From positions 62,001 through 126,000 of the forward strand of contig NC_066594.1 of the NCBI RefSeq assembly GCF_905475345.1: a stretch of DNA of 64,000 nt, given 5' to 3'. Below are positions 47,747 to 60,545 of the stretch, in pieces. Under the pieces are notes generated by a model. That model made no database searches and had not been told where the DNA came from. It was given only the letters and a program-made list of their open reading frames with translations. Made by a program: the position numbers and the translations under genes. Source of the DNA: Vespula vulgaris. Its lineage: Eukaryota > Arthropoda > Insecta > Hymenoptera > Vespidae. The first letter of the stretch is position 1. Each line of letters opens with the position of its first letter.

Positions 47747-50026
47747 TTAATCTGATTCACACATTCACGAGTATAAAGATAAATAGAAAAAGAAGATGAA
47801 AATACAAATGTAAATTCACTTATATAGATACATTCGCGTCGTTAAACGATCAAACGTAATGATTTGGACGTAATTTTAGATATAATTGAATATTTACTTT
47901 TGCTTAATCCTGGTCCCGTCTGAAAAGAATAAAGAAAATTGAATTGATGTACGTACGTATAAGAGAAAATATTATATAAATTTATCTCTGGGTTGATTAA
48001 ACAAAAATAAAATGTAATGATTTTACGACAGGATAGCGAACATAATTCTATCTCTTTCTATTGATAATTGTAATTAAGCAAGTTATCGTTTAATAATAAT
48101 TTTGCAGAATGGTATTCAAGATAAATTTTAGCATATAATATTATATCACGATTGATCGAATGAAATTTATTTTTGTAACTATTCTGATTAATTGCAAAAT
48201 GAGTCGGTTTTCTGATTTTGTGCAACATGATATAACGGGAATATGGGATGGATTTGCGGAAAACCAATATTTACAGTCATTGCTTCCACAGCAATGAAAT
48301 TATAATATTGTAATATTATAATATGATGAAAAATTTATAGCAGAATTTTAAATTTCATCGCTATTATTATTACTCGTTATTGTTAAAGGAAAGAAATGAA
48401 AATTACTTACGGCATTGCTAGGAATCCATGCTCGTTCTTGCTTATATTACATATGTGTTTAAACAATGTGAGCATTCCGGTCATCTCGTTACGTCCTGGA
48501 CATTAAACGAAATATTAAGTTCTTACTTAATTTCATTTCTTTCCTTGAAAATTGGTTTGATTAAAAATAAAACATCATTATTCTTTACCATGTGGATCAA
48601 TCAAGCACGCTCACGGTAGTCAAGGAAAGATACTTTCAGTGCTCTTCAGACATTTTTATTTCGTGTTAATTCCGTATTTTAGTTTTATGAAAACTTTTAA
48701 TAGTTTCTCCCATCGCCGCGATCTTGTGAGACACTGTTAACACAGTCGTTTAGGAAGAAAAATTATAAATAAGTACGTATTTACATGTACAGATGAATAT
48801 CATTTGTTATTATTATTTCGATCGATCTGGTTCATAAATTTTTCTAAGAATAAATAATAAATAATAAGCTTCATATAGATCGTATTTCGACATGAGGCGC
48901 GTCATTTAAAGGATAATATTAATGATGATAATATTAATAGGACATATTTAAATGGTCGAACACTTTTAAATTACTCTTTTCGAATAATTGGTAATTATTC
49001 CAATTACACGATCTAAACGTTGACAGAGCATGCTTAAAAAAACTCTATTAAAAGATTTTGATAACTTTAGTGTTTTATCTTTATTAAAAATACTTCAAAG
49101 TCTTTCAAAATGTTCGATAAATCTTTCGATATACTTTCCAAATGTTCTAATTATTTATGGAAAAATTTGGACCAACATTCAGAATTTTATTTTAACTTTA
49201 CATAGAAAAAATGTCAGAATCTCCTTGAAACTTTTTCAATATTGCACGAACTTTTTCGTATCGTGCAAACGTTACGAAACATCCGTTTAATAATTGAAAC
49301 CACAACAACTGAAATGTTTAATCAAAGATCCATACGATTCGTTGAGAACGTTAAGGGACCTTTCTATTTTTCTTCTATTTTTCATTTTTCTGTTCTCTTC
49401 GTCAATGAATTAAATCATGTATCTCTGTTCCAATTGATTAACTAATCGGCAGAGGAACGATTGAACTAGTGTCAAACCAGCAAATTAGCTAGTATCGTGG
49501 ATTTCTCAAAGGATATTTTCATCGGGGATTACGAAACAGGATAGAGCTACGCAACAGTTGGCCATATATACGATTATTATAATACGACATATAAATGTAT
49601 AACAGAAATATCCTAATTCAGATAACTCTAATTATATTTTCCTCTCTCTTTAATATTATGCGATAATACGTCAAAGACAAATTACAGATAAAATAAAATA
49701 TAATATAATAAATGTAAAAGAATAGATAAAATATAGTATAAAGTAATAATAAAGAACTATGCAATTTTCTTTAGTACATTATAAATTGCTATATCGTAGT
49801 ATCGTAGTATTGGAGACAAAGTATAAAATAGTGTATAATGTAGCGTCTCCAATATAACTCATATATACATATATAAAATTATAGAATTTTCTATAGCGAG
49901 ACGTACAAAAAATTTTTAAATCTATGAAAATAAATCCTTGAGTTATGTATTAAATGTTAATATTAAATTCAATTATAATTTATTATACCAAGGCCATGAA
50001 GTGTAGAACGTCGGCGATTCTTAACG
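47747..50026. other. AT-rich stretch without a supported gene
   Basis: Short frames at 48,058-48,267 (-), 48,428-48,619 (+), 49,030-49,290 (+) and 49,242-49,445 (+) lack recognisable domains or supporting splice signals. Paired TATCGTAGTATCGTAGTATTGG near 49,793-49,814 is a small direct repeat. Confidence 0.5.
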
Positions 50027-50242
50027 TCACTTTCTAATTTTTTGGCATTTCTCAGCTACTTCCGTTTGCACACTCGTCTTCCTTTTTAAATCGTTTTTCA
50101 TCTTTTGGAATCTGTTAGCACTGGTCACATTAGTGTCTCCAAACGGAATAACTTTCGCTGGTCCAACTCTCATCGAAAAGCTTTTACCCCGACTCCCAGA
50201 CACAATGCAGGCGCAACCCAGTTGAGAGCATGCGTTATTCAT
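50027..50242 (-). CDS. Small open frame, 71 codons, unknown
   Basis: The ATG lies at 50,242 on the minus strand with A at the -3 position. The peptide has unusually balanced composition for this window: an N-terminal cysteine-containing stretch (NNACSQLGCACIVSGSRGK), a middle VGPAKVIPFGDTNVTSANRF, and a basic, helical-looking tail (KMKNDLKRK, EKCQKIRK). No family recognised. It could be a small gene, a first exon or an old gene fragment. Confidence 0.3.
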   Translation of the reverse strand: MNNACSQLGCACIVSGSRGKSFSMRVGPAKVIPFGDTNVTSANRFQKMKNDLKRKTSVQTEVAEKCQKIRK

Positions 50243-51979
50243 TTCCCCCTATTATTTTTCATAGTCCGACGAGAATATCATTTTCTGTAATCTCACCAGT
50301 ATTGCTAACAAGTTTAGATCAATACAGCTATTACGGGAAATTTTTTTTTGTTTTCAACTTCGTTTTCTCTTTTTAAATATCACTTCTTTTGATTTTCCCT
50401 ATCTGTCGTTTTCCATATACATATCCTATTCATCATCTTATTATTTAAAAATCGAATTTCGTTTATTTTCCTTTCCGGGAGGGAATTTTTTTTTCTTTTT
50501 TTTTTGAAATTTATTTAGTTTACGTGAAGACAACATCGACATTGCATAGAAAATAAAATTTAAAAGATTGTATTTAGAAGGAATGGTTATTTATTTCATT
50601 GAAAATTTGTCTCTCTATGCCATTTATAACTTTTGTTTTTAGCGATGTTAATCGGTTAATCGAATATCTACCATTATCTTAAGGAATAATTAGAAGTAAA
50701 TATTGGGTAAAGTATTATTTAAGTGCTTTTCGAAGAATTTATTCATTTGGATAATACAATCCGAAATGTTATATTGCTAGAAATATAATAAATGCCATAA
50801 TAATGCTATGCACATTTATACGTAATAAGAAATAGACGATTAGAGAAATGTAATATTTTTCTAGTAAATTACTTGTTACTTTTGAATTAGTACAGTATGA
50901 ATTATTAATTAACCGAAAGTATGATTCGATCATTTTTTTTAAATTCTTCAATAGAGAGTAAATTTTTAGGAAAATGTAGTCGTTTATATCATTGAAATAA
51001 ATTAGCGATGTGATACATAGTTCTGTAAAAAAAAAACAAACAGATAATTAAATAATTAGATAAAACCAATCGTATTATCTAGATATCTGTTATTGTTTAA
51101 TACAAGGAAAACGAGTGAAAAAATAATTTTTTTATTTTCAAAACATGCAAAATACACAGACGCACGCATATATCTGCGCACGCAGTCTCGCCCGCTTGAC
51201 CAGAACGCATGCATACGCGTACAAATGCATGCACAGAGGGAATAGGATTATAGGCAAAACGAATAATAACTAATGAAGGTATGTGACGATACATAGGAGA
51301 CTATGGATAACGAAGACGTAATTTCATTGAATTCCTATTCAAATTTATTGACAATAGAATTCGCAGTATGCTATGAGTTTATTAGTCTATATTCTTATAT
51401 TTTTAGGAAACGTTGAATATTATGATTATATTAAACATTAATAGTATAAATATTTATAATATTATTAAATGTTATGAATATTTTATTAGTATATGTTGTG
51501 AATATTATAACAAACAATTTGGAGCATTGAATTTATAATTTCTTCTACGTCGACTTATATTGAATAATTACTTATATCAAATTGATGCAACTACGATTAA
51601 GACACGGTAGAGGAAACATGGAATGGACATTTCTCGTATAATTTCAAAATATTCCCGAAGAAAATTTTCTTGAGAAACGGTACACCTTGTTCGATGAAAA
51701 ATTCCTCTTTGATTCGTGTAACTGCCATTATAAATTTTTTCTCTTTTATCTTCCTCCTTAATTTCAATCACATAACGAATACGATGTGGATTTTACGAAT
51801 CACTTAAAAACGAAGATGATGTTTGAAAAAGAAATATCTTGCCTTTAAATCCTGTATGTTGATTTATAGTATTAAACCAAGAGTAATAAAAAAGTTCAAC
51901 AAGCCGCTGATAATCTTCGATAGTACAGTACCGCCGACCGTTGCCATGTAATTTAATTTATGCTTTTCACGCATGAGAT
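50243..51979. other. AT-rich stretch, no supported gene
   Basis: Includes a GCACGC-rich patch at about 51,160-51,235 (CGCACGCAGTCTCGCCCGC, GCATGCATACGCG), which is compositionally odd but has no convincing coding signal. The 65-codon minus-strand frame across it (51,097-51,294) is not supported by any motif. Confidence 0.5.
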
Positions 51980-52545
51980 ACATAGAATTACCCGAAACTT
52001 TTATAATAAATTTTGTGCATTGAAAAATCAATAAAACCACCCTTAATTCCCAGTACTTTACCGAATTTTTTGATATATAAAAATTTAAGAATTTTTTTAT
52101 TAAGTATCCTAAATCGCACTAAATTGAGCTGACCCTGCCCAAAACTTTTATAGTAGATTCTGTGTACCGTAAAATGAATGGAACCATTCTTTAATCTCGA
52201 TACTATGTTGAATTTAATTGAAATAGTACAATTAAAAATTTTTTGTTAGGCACTTTTAATCTCCTCTGATTGAGCCGACCGCTTGCGAAACTTTTATAAT
52301 AAATTTTATGCAACGTAAAATTAATAAAGCCTCCCTTAAATCCCAACAGTTCGCCGAATTTTATTGTATATTAAAATTTAAAGAATTTTGCATTAACACC
52401 AAAAATCGCCCCTAATTGTGCCTGCCCTGTACGAAAATATTATAATAGATTCTGTGCGCTGTAAAAAAGTAAAACCACTCTTAAACTCCAGTACTTCATT
52501 AAATTTTTTTGTATATTAGAATTTAAAAAATACTTTATTAAATTC
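51980..52545 (-). repeat. ~147-bp satellite, inverted block (about 4 units)
   Basis: AACTTTTATAATA-type landmarks fall at 51,996, 52,143, 52,289 and 52,433 (steps 147, 146, 144). Each is preceded by GAGC(T/C)GACC-like sequence and followed by TTCTGTGCACCGTAAAAT-like sequence. It is the reverse complement of the units to the right. Units are substantially diverged. Confidence 0.85.
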
Positions 52546-54430
52546 GGCAAAATACCATGTTTTAAGGGTGGTTTTATTAAATTTACTGCGCACAAAATCT
52601 ATTATAAAAGCTTCGGACTTAGCCGGCAAAATTAGTGGTAATTTAGAATACTTAATAAAAAAATTTTTTAATTTTAATATTTGTATTAAATTCGGCAATG
52701 TATGGAGATTTAAGGATGATTTTGTTAATTTTACCGTTCATAGAAAGTATTATAAAATTTTCGGACATGGTTGGCTCAATTAAGAGCGAATTAGGATGCT
52801 TAGCAGAATAGTTCTTTAAATTTAATTACTGAAGTAAATATGGCAAAGCACATGTGTGTCAGGATGGTTTTGTTAATTTTACGATGTACAGAATGTATTA
52901 TAAAATTTTGGACAGGTCTGTATCAATTAAGGGCAACTTAGGGTGCTTTATAAAAAATTCTATAAATTTTTATATTGTAAAAGATTCGAAAAATACTTAG
53001 GTTTAGTAGTAGCTTCATTAATTTTACAGTGCACCGAATCTATTATAAAAGTTCCGGACTGTCCCGGCTCATTTAAAGGTGATTTAGGGTGCTGAATAGA
53101 AAATTATTTAATTTTGTTTATTTCAATAAATTCGGCGAAATACCAGGTATAAGGGATGGCATTATTAGTTCTACCGTACACAGAACTTGTTATATAACTT
53201 TCGGAAAAGGCTGACTCAATTAGTATCGATTTAAAGTGCCTAATAAAAAAATTTTTGAATTTTATTATTTCAATTAATTCCGGCATAGTAACGAGTTTAA
53301 TGGTGGCTTTATTAATTTTACGGTGTGCAGAACCTATTATCTAAGTTTCAGACAAGGCCGACTGAATTAGGTGCGACGTAGGGTTCTTTATAAAAAAATT
53401 CATTATATTTTAACATCTCAAAAAGTTCGACAAAGTACCGGGGTTGAAGGGTAGCTTTATTTATTTTACGATGCACAGAAGCTATGGTAAATGTTTCGGA
53501 CAGGGCCATATCAATTAAGGGAGACTTAGAATGCTTCATGAAAATTTTGTAAATGTTATTATTTCGAATAATTTGGCAAAGTAACGGGGTTTCTGAGTGG
53601 TCTCATTAATTTTACGGTGCACAGGATGTATTACAAAAATTTCGGACAGGACCGGTTGAATTAGGGGTGAATCGAAGTTTTGATTAGTTCCAGTCCAATT
53701 AGGAGTGAATTAGGGTGCTTAATATTAAATTCCTTAATTTATAATATTTCAATTATAATCGGCAAAGTAGCGGAGTTTCAGTATTATTTTAATAAATTTA
53801 TGTTGCTCAAAATCTGTTAGAGTTTCGAAAAGGTCCAGCATAATTAGAGGTGAATCAAGTTGCTTAAAATAAAATTTTTTAATTTTCCATATTTCAATTA
53901 AATTCAGAAAAGTACCAGACTTTCACGGTTGTTTTATTGATTTTACGAAGTACAAAAAAAAATATTAATTTTGGACGGGGCCGACTCAAGTAGGGAACAA
54001 TTAGTGTGCTTAAAAAAGAATTTTACAATTTTTAATATTTCAATTGAAATCGAAAAATTGCATGGTTATCGGAATGGTTTTGTTAATTTACGATGGATAT
54101 ATCATTCTATATATATTATAAAAGTTTCTGACAGGTCCGGCTTAGTTAGGGGTGAATTAGGGTGCTTAATAGAAAATTATTTATATATATTAATATTTCA
54201 AATTATATAATATTAATAATATAAATAATATAAATAATAATATTAATATTTCAAAAAATTCGGCAAAGTACCGGTGTTTAAGGGTAGTTTTATCAATTTT
54301 ACAATGCACAGAATCGGTAATAAAAGCTTCAGACAGATCAAATATCAATTAGGAGCCATTTAAGATGTTTAATAGGAAATAATTTCAGTTTTAATATTTC
54401 ATTTAAAATCGGCAAAGTACTGGAGTTTCA
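52546..54430 (+). repeat. ~147-bp satellite, forward block (about 13 units)
   Basis: The CGGCAAAGTACC-like landmark recurs at about 52,544, 52,692, 52,838, 52,985, 53,133, 53,282, 53,427, 53,572, 53,760, 53,904, 54,048, 54,260 and 54,409. Most steps are 144-149 bp. The 188-bp step reflects an internal duplication (ATTAGGGGTGAAT / ATTAGGAGTGAAT, 53,655-53,720). The 212-bp step contains an AT-rich insert (54,190-54,250). Other conserved parts are TTTACGGTGCACAGAATC, TTTCGGACAGG and AATTAGGGTGCTTAATA. Short frames inside it are not genes. Confidence 0.9.
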
Positions 54431-56410
54431 TTCCAGTATTAATAATAACTTGAAATATAAAACATATTACTAAATTATAAAAGAATACAACTATTTAACA
54501 TATTTAACAATAAAATTTAATAAAATTAAGCAAAATTGAACAAACAAAGTAATAATTAAATTTTAATATTTAATAATAATATTTTCTAGTGTGGTATTTG
54601 ACAAAATATCTGATTTTATATATTAGAATTTTACAAAATCTGTAAATAAAAACAGTATTTTTAGATTTCCTTTTCTATATATCTAGTCTACATTGCTTTT
54701 GTAGCTATTTTGAGACCAGAAATTTTTATTATTTCCAAATAATGTGTGTTGATGCCTCTTAACAAACATTGCAGAGGAGCGTTTTTAGTTATTAAATTTG
54801 AAATAATTTACGAATATATTATCGGTAATCAGTTACAGATTTTGGCATGTCATTACATTACTGGTATTCAGTTAAATATTTTGAGATAGCCTAGGATTAC
54901 GATATTAACACTCTCGAATTCGATGTTATCAGTCTCTTCCTTTTCCTTAAGTAATTTAGAAATCTCTAGTTGTATCATCATAAAATCTAAAATATTGTAC
55001 ATTTTCAAAAATAAGTTTGAATAATAGAAATTGTACTCTATATTATTGCTCTAAAATCCTGGTTCATGAAAAAATGTTTTATATATACTGATAATAATAT
55101 CATGAAAATTTTAACGATCGTTATTGTTATTAAAATTGATCTATCTAAGCTTCAATGTTTTGACTCAATCAAGTATATTCTGAACATTATTATGGAATAA
55201 TATAAATTACTTTTCCAAGATTTTCAAGTTTTCTAATTATAAGTACTTTTAAACTTTACTTTTCATTTCTATTAAACATGAACACAAAACTAATCTCACT
55301 ATAAAATAATGTTTCTTTGAAAATATATCATGCAAAAGTATAAAGCCTTTTCAAAAATTCGAATAGCGCTTTGATTAAACGTTCATCTTTAAAATAAGAT
55401 CTTGTTCATCAAAATCAGTCAGTAACTACGCCTATTACCATTGTAATATGTACATAGTAAATGCTTCTTTCGACATCTTTCGCGAAAAAGAAGTTTTGTA
55501 CAATGCCTGTTTCAACCCTCGAAATTTGTGGCATAAAAAGAGCTTGTATACCCACTATTAATTTACATATACACGCTTGAATGGTGTTTGTTTTATTTTC
55601 GTGACGATTGTTTGCTTGTTGTGTAGTGGAAGCTGATGATGCTTAGATTTTCTAAACTATTATATTTCAAACGCAATGAAATGCGTTTCACGATGTTCGC
55701 ACGGAAAAGCTACAGTAATTCACTCGTGCATTTTAATGAGCTTTGGATAAATAATTCTAGGACAAAAATAAGAATATACAAGTCCAATCGTTCATGTCAA
55801 TAGATCTGTTTCTAAGATACTGTTAAATTTTAGAAAAATTTGTAGTTCCTTACAGATTTTATATAGAAATGCAAACTTCTTAGAAGAAGTGTGTAGTAGA
55901 AGTGTGGCAGGCATATTAGTTTTGTAATTCCGTTATACAGACTTTTATACTATTGTATGTTGTCAAATAAAAATTATTTATATTTTTATAAAAAAAAATT
56001 TTCATAATACAGGGATCGCAAGCTCAATGACCTCTTGTGTTTTTTATTGTACTTATATAACATAATCAACTAATTTATTCTTTTTCTTTCCTTATCTAAT
56101 AATTTAGTAAGATATACAATTCAATCTCTTACATTTATTTTCTTCGCTGATGGTGATGTGAATTTCGTGATGTTTTGTAGTAAATAAGATACAGTAGCGG
56201 TACGATTTGGTTTGATGACAAATAATTATAAAGTATACACATTTATTGATTATTTCTTCAAAAATAAAAATTAGTGATCATACACTTATATATTACATAT
56301 TATTTTGATAAAGATTAAAACATGAGTTCCATCCACATTACGCATTTTTTCTTCCAGCGCTATTTTATAGCTTCATATTATTTTTATTATTTACTGATTT
56401 TACATTATAT
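54431..56410. other. AT-rich stretch, nothing recognised
   Basis: No frame above chance length, no tandem repeat and no transposon signature that I can see. Confidence 0.6.
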
Positions 56411-56443
56411 TATTACTATTACTATTACTATTACTATTACTAT
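56411..56443 (+). repeat. (TTACTA)n microsatellite
   Basis: About five copies of TTACTA, followed by palindromic ATTAATAATATATTATATAA. Confidence 0.9.
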
Positions 56444-58777
56444 ATTAATAATATATTATATAATAATATAGTAATAAGAACAATGATAAAAAGAAAAAGT
56501 AGAAAAATATGCCTATATGCATCATATACATATATGATGATAATTTATGATAACGGAAAAAGAACAATGTGTTCACTTCACGGGACTCTCGATAAATCCT
56601 GTTTTTGATTATCTCAACACATAACCACTCGTTGATAGATACGTGTAATATTAACGACCTATAGTAAGTACAAAATGTTTGTTTTGTTTTCGTCCGTTAT
56701 TGATTTACTTTGTCTTTTTATCTTGTAAACGTATTTGTTCGTAACACATTTGTTTTTATAGCATTTCTTACTCACAATCAGTCGAAGCATCACGATCTGT
56801 AGGCTTAATAATTTTTTCTGGTGAGTGATTTAAAAATGCCAGCAAGAGAAAGCAATATGAAAATAAGAAAAAGTAAGATCAATCCATTGGCCTTGAAAAA
56901 TTACTGTAGGAAGAAGAGAGAATGAATTTCAGTATTTCAAGAAAAAAAAAAAAAAAATAGAAATTAAATTCCAGTTCACCGGACACACCAAGTGGAAATT
57001 CACAGAATATATTTTTGAATCTCTATAAATAAGCGCAAATATTTTTAATTTCTTCCCATCTCCTCTATAAATAGAACGTATCAAATATAAATACAGATAA
57101 AAATTCTTTTCAATTATCAAGGCATCGAGTATTATATATTTTATATTCTATAAACATTTAAATGGTGTGGATCTGCAAGTAGATCTTCCTTTTTCTTGTG
57201 CAATCACGGATATGTATTAATTTTAAAATCCCGCAATGATTTTATCAGCATTATAAAATTAAAATGTAGTGTATGATAACTGTAGTATATTTATAAATAT
57301 CCTAGGTTAATATCGAAGATATTAAATTATAGAAATATGTGTTGAATATTTCTTACAATTACACTTAGTCGTCATCTGACGCGAAATGAATCACGGAAAT
57401 AAAAAAAATACATGATTCGACATACACCAATTAGTAATGTTTCATTATGAAAAAAAAAGCAGTACGAGAAGTCGCGAATCTTTTAAAGATACCCAAGAAT
57501 ATCGCATAGGATATTATTAGAGATATCGAGACGAAGACAGAATCGAATTAAAATCTTAAACAAGTCGTCCAAAAATTTTTAACACGTTTGCTACCGTTTT
57601 CACAGCGGAGAAGAAATTTCGTTTACAGCCCAGTATTATTTTTGTAAAATTCTTCAAAATATAATACAAGCTTCTATTTATTTCTGCAAAGATAACAATA
57701 CAACTTATGAGTATATATTATTATACATACATATATGTATATTATATTATATACATACTTTATAATATATTATTATACATACATATATGTGCGTGTGTAC
57801 ATGAGCAATATACATATATAATCGAGAGAAAGGAGGTAGAGAAAATAAAGAGAAGAGAGAAAATGAAGGAGAGAATTTGTTTCGAAATATTTCGATTTAT
57901 TTTCACGAATGAGTTTTGAATGTATTATTTATTTCTAACACTTTTATTAAAATGTACAGGACTTTTATAAATTTTATCCTAGGAATAATAATTGAATTTA
58001 TATTAGTATTAGCTTACAATGATAAGTTACTAAAGCTGTGTCTAAATATACATCTTCTAATTAAATATTCGGTTGCTTATACCACAACTTGCGGTTATGT
58101 TCCAACGATATTTTTAGTATAAAAATTGTACAAAATAATAATGGAAAATTGTAGGGACTGCAATAGCAAATCTTACTTTTCTTGATATTGTTTTAAAACA
58201 GTACGTCAGAAAATTTAATTTTTGCCTAATATTCTATCTGTTAACTTTGAAACCAACGAAAACAAATGAACTGATCAATAATATTTGAAGTAATAATTAA
58301 CATGTATATAAAGATGAATTAATATAAATTTTCTCTATTCGAAGTTTAGACTACTTATTCTGTTTGTTAATAGAAACAAAAATTATTAATAACAATAATT
58401 AATTATTGTCTACGATCTTTACTTTGCACTGTTTATCCAGTTATTTCTATTATTAAGAAGTTTTTAATTTTGCTTATATTTTACTTATAATAATTATTGA
58501 AAGTAATTAATTGGAAATTTTTACATAGTTATACCATAGGTGACTGCCATGATCCCGTTAACAAAACAATAGGGCCAAAATAGACAGAAAGTTACCAACT
58601 ATCAAAGATCCGAAGTCGAGTAAATTTTATTAGAAGATAATTCTGACAAATCTCTGACAAAATTATTCTGTCGCTGGTCTCTGATATTTTTCTCTTAAAG
58701 AACTTTTTTACAATATTAGTTGCATTAAAGAAATCTGAAAATTCTATTCCATTCACAATAAATTCATATATTATTAC

Positions 58778-58780
<3 letters not shown>
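56444..58780. other. AT-rich stretch, no supported gene
   Basis: A short frame starting MPARESNMKIRKSKINPL at 56,836 is basic and ends at an A-rich run; I give it no weight. (TA)-rich palindromic sequence occurs at about 57,705-57,800, with TTATACATACATATATGT present twice. Confidence 0.5.

Positions 58781-58833
<53 letters not shown>
58781..58833. repeat. (TA)n microsatellite
   Basis: About 53 bp of uninterrupted TA. Confidence 0.95.
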
Positions 58834-58841
<8 letters not shown>

Positions 58842-60349
58842 GTTCTATTTTTATCAATTTGTGTGTGTCTGCATGTATGTATTACTTATAGAGGTTATAA
58901 ATTATTAATATTATATAATTTTTATTCCTTTAATCCGATGATATTTAACTGATTGTAATGGAACAGAGAAAAACAAACAAAAGTCATTTCTCAACAATAG
59001 AAGATTTCTTATCTTAACAAAAAATTTTCTTTTCTTTGACGAAATATTTGTCACGAATCCCAGATATAACAATCGAATTTATTATTTTTTATTTAATGGA
59101 AAATTGCAGTCATTTAAAGCTTAATTTTCTTTTTTAAATAAAAAAAAAACCTACACTTTTTATGATATATTAGGAAACAATATGAATTAAATATTTCCGC
59201 AATTCACCAACGAAATTACAAACCTTTTTTGTATCCTTATGTGTTCCTCCGAATTCATAAATTCATTTCTTTCATATATATGTACATTGAGGCTTTCATC
59301 TAATGCTTGCTAATTGCCTACCTCGCTCCAACCTCACTACTTACTTTTGCTTGTTCAAGACTAACTCGTTCGCCCTTACTCTTTCAACATATTTTACGGT
59401 ATGCTACTATACGTAATTAATTCTTCATAACACAAGATGAAACTTTTTATCATCAACCAGATAGCTTACTCATTACTATAAATTCTGTTGAAATATCAAA
59501 TTCCCATTCGTGATAATCGTTCGATTAATCTATTCGTTTCTATCAGTTAATATCCAAGGATAATTTGAACATTAATACATCGATTAATATCACTAGCAAT
59601 TAGACCGATAACAAATCAATACTATCGATATCAGTTTACAAATCATGATATCCTATCGAATACTAATTCTAAGTCGTAAGTATTATGTTATGAAAATATT
59701 CACGTGTATGCGCGCGTGTGTGTGTATATCGAAAGAGTGCTAAGATTAGTATCTATAAGATAGAAACGTAATACTAGTAATATAAATGACATGAGCGGTA
59801 TGTAAGCGAGAGTATATGACCGATAGAGATGCACGTGAGGAGATTACATGATGTCTAGGACTTTGTTTGAAAAGTCCTAAAAGATATATCTGGATACAAG
59901 AAAGCGATAATAAGGGAACGAAAGAAAGAAGCGGTAACTAATATGAGAGACTAGGTATCAATGCAGAGAAAGCAGAGAATACAAGAGATCAGAGCAGAGA
60001 GTAGAAAACAATAAAGAGTACAAGAGAGTAAAATAGAGTAGTTGAATATTATCGAGTATTGACATTGTCGAGCAAATGTACAAACGAGAGAAAGTTTGTA
60101 TATCTCAGGAAATAATAGAAAAACTGTTAATATTTTTATTTTCTTTGCTGTATCACGAATATTTATACGGCTATCGATACATCTGTGGAAGTATTAATAC
60201 CCGTTCCGTACTTCTATGAAAATATAAAGACGATTTGTCTTTCAGTCTTTCATCTTTCAGATTTTCGTTCGTTAATCCAAAAAATCGCTATTCGTTTGTT
60301 TCTGTGTCAATATTAAACATCATCTCCTTTTTATTAAATTATATTATTA
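58834..60349. other. AT-rich stretch, with an A/G-rich patch
   Basis: From about 59,800 to 60,115 the plus strand is rich in AGAGA, GAGAG and AAGAGAG motifs (purine-biased) and relatively rich in GA dinucleotides. No open frame or family recognised. Confidence 0.5.
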
Positions 60350-60397
60350 TTTATTTAATAAAAAATTTATTTAATAAAAAATTTATTTAATAAAAAA
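60350..60397 (+). repeat. 16-bp tandem repeat, three copies
   Basis: TTTATTTAATAAAAAA starts at 60,350, 60,366 and 60,382. The block is bracketed by CAATATTAAACAT at 60,308-60,320 and 60,398-60,410. Confidence 0.9.
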
Positions 60398-60437
60398 CAA
60401 TATTAAACATAAGTATCAAACGAGTGTCAATACTTTC

Positions 60438-60545
60438 ATTAGGTATCATCAAACGGAAATTGATTCAATATTATTAGGTATCATCAAACGGAAATTGATT
60501 CAATATTATTAGGTATCATCAAATGGATATTGATCCGATATAAAC
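60438..60545 (+). repeat. 35-bp tandem repeat, three copies
   Basis: TTAGGTATCATCAAACGG begins at about 60,439, 60,474 and 60,509. The first two copies look identical and the third has several changes (AAATGGATATTGATCCG). A related TGGATATCATCAATAATATC occurs near 60,663. Confidence 0.9.

Noticed and set aside
52516..53539. Several 60-71-codon frames on both strands with similar residues
   Set aside because: They are translations of successive 147-bp satellite units, not a gene family.
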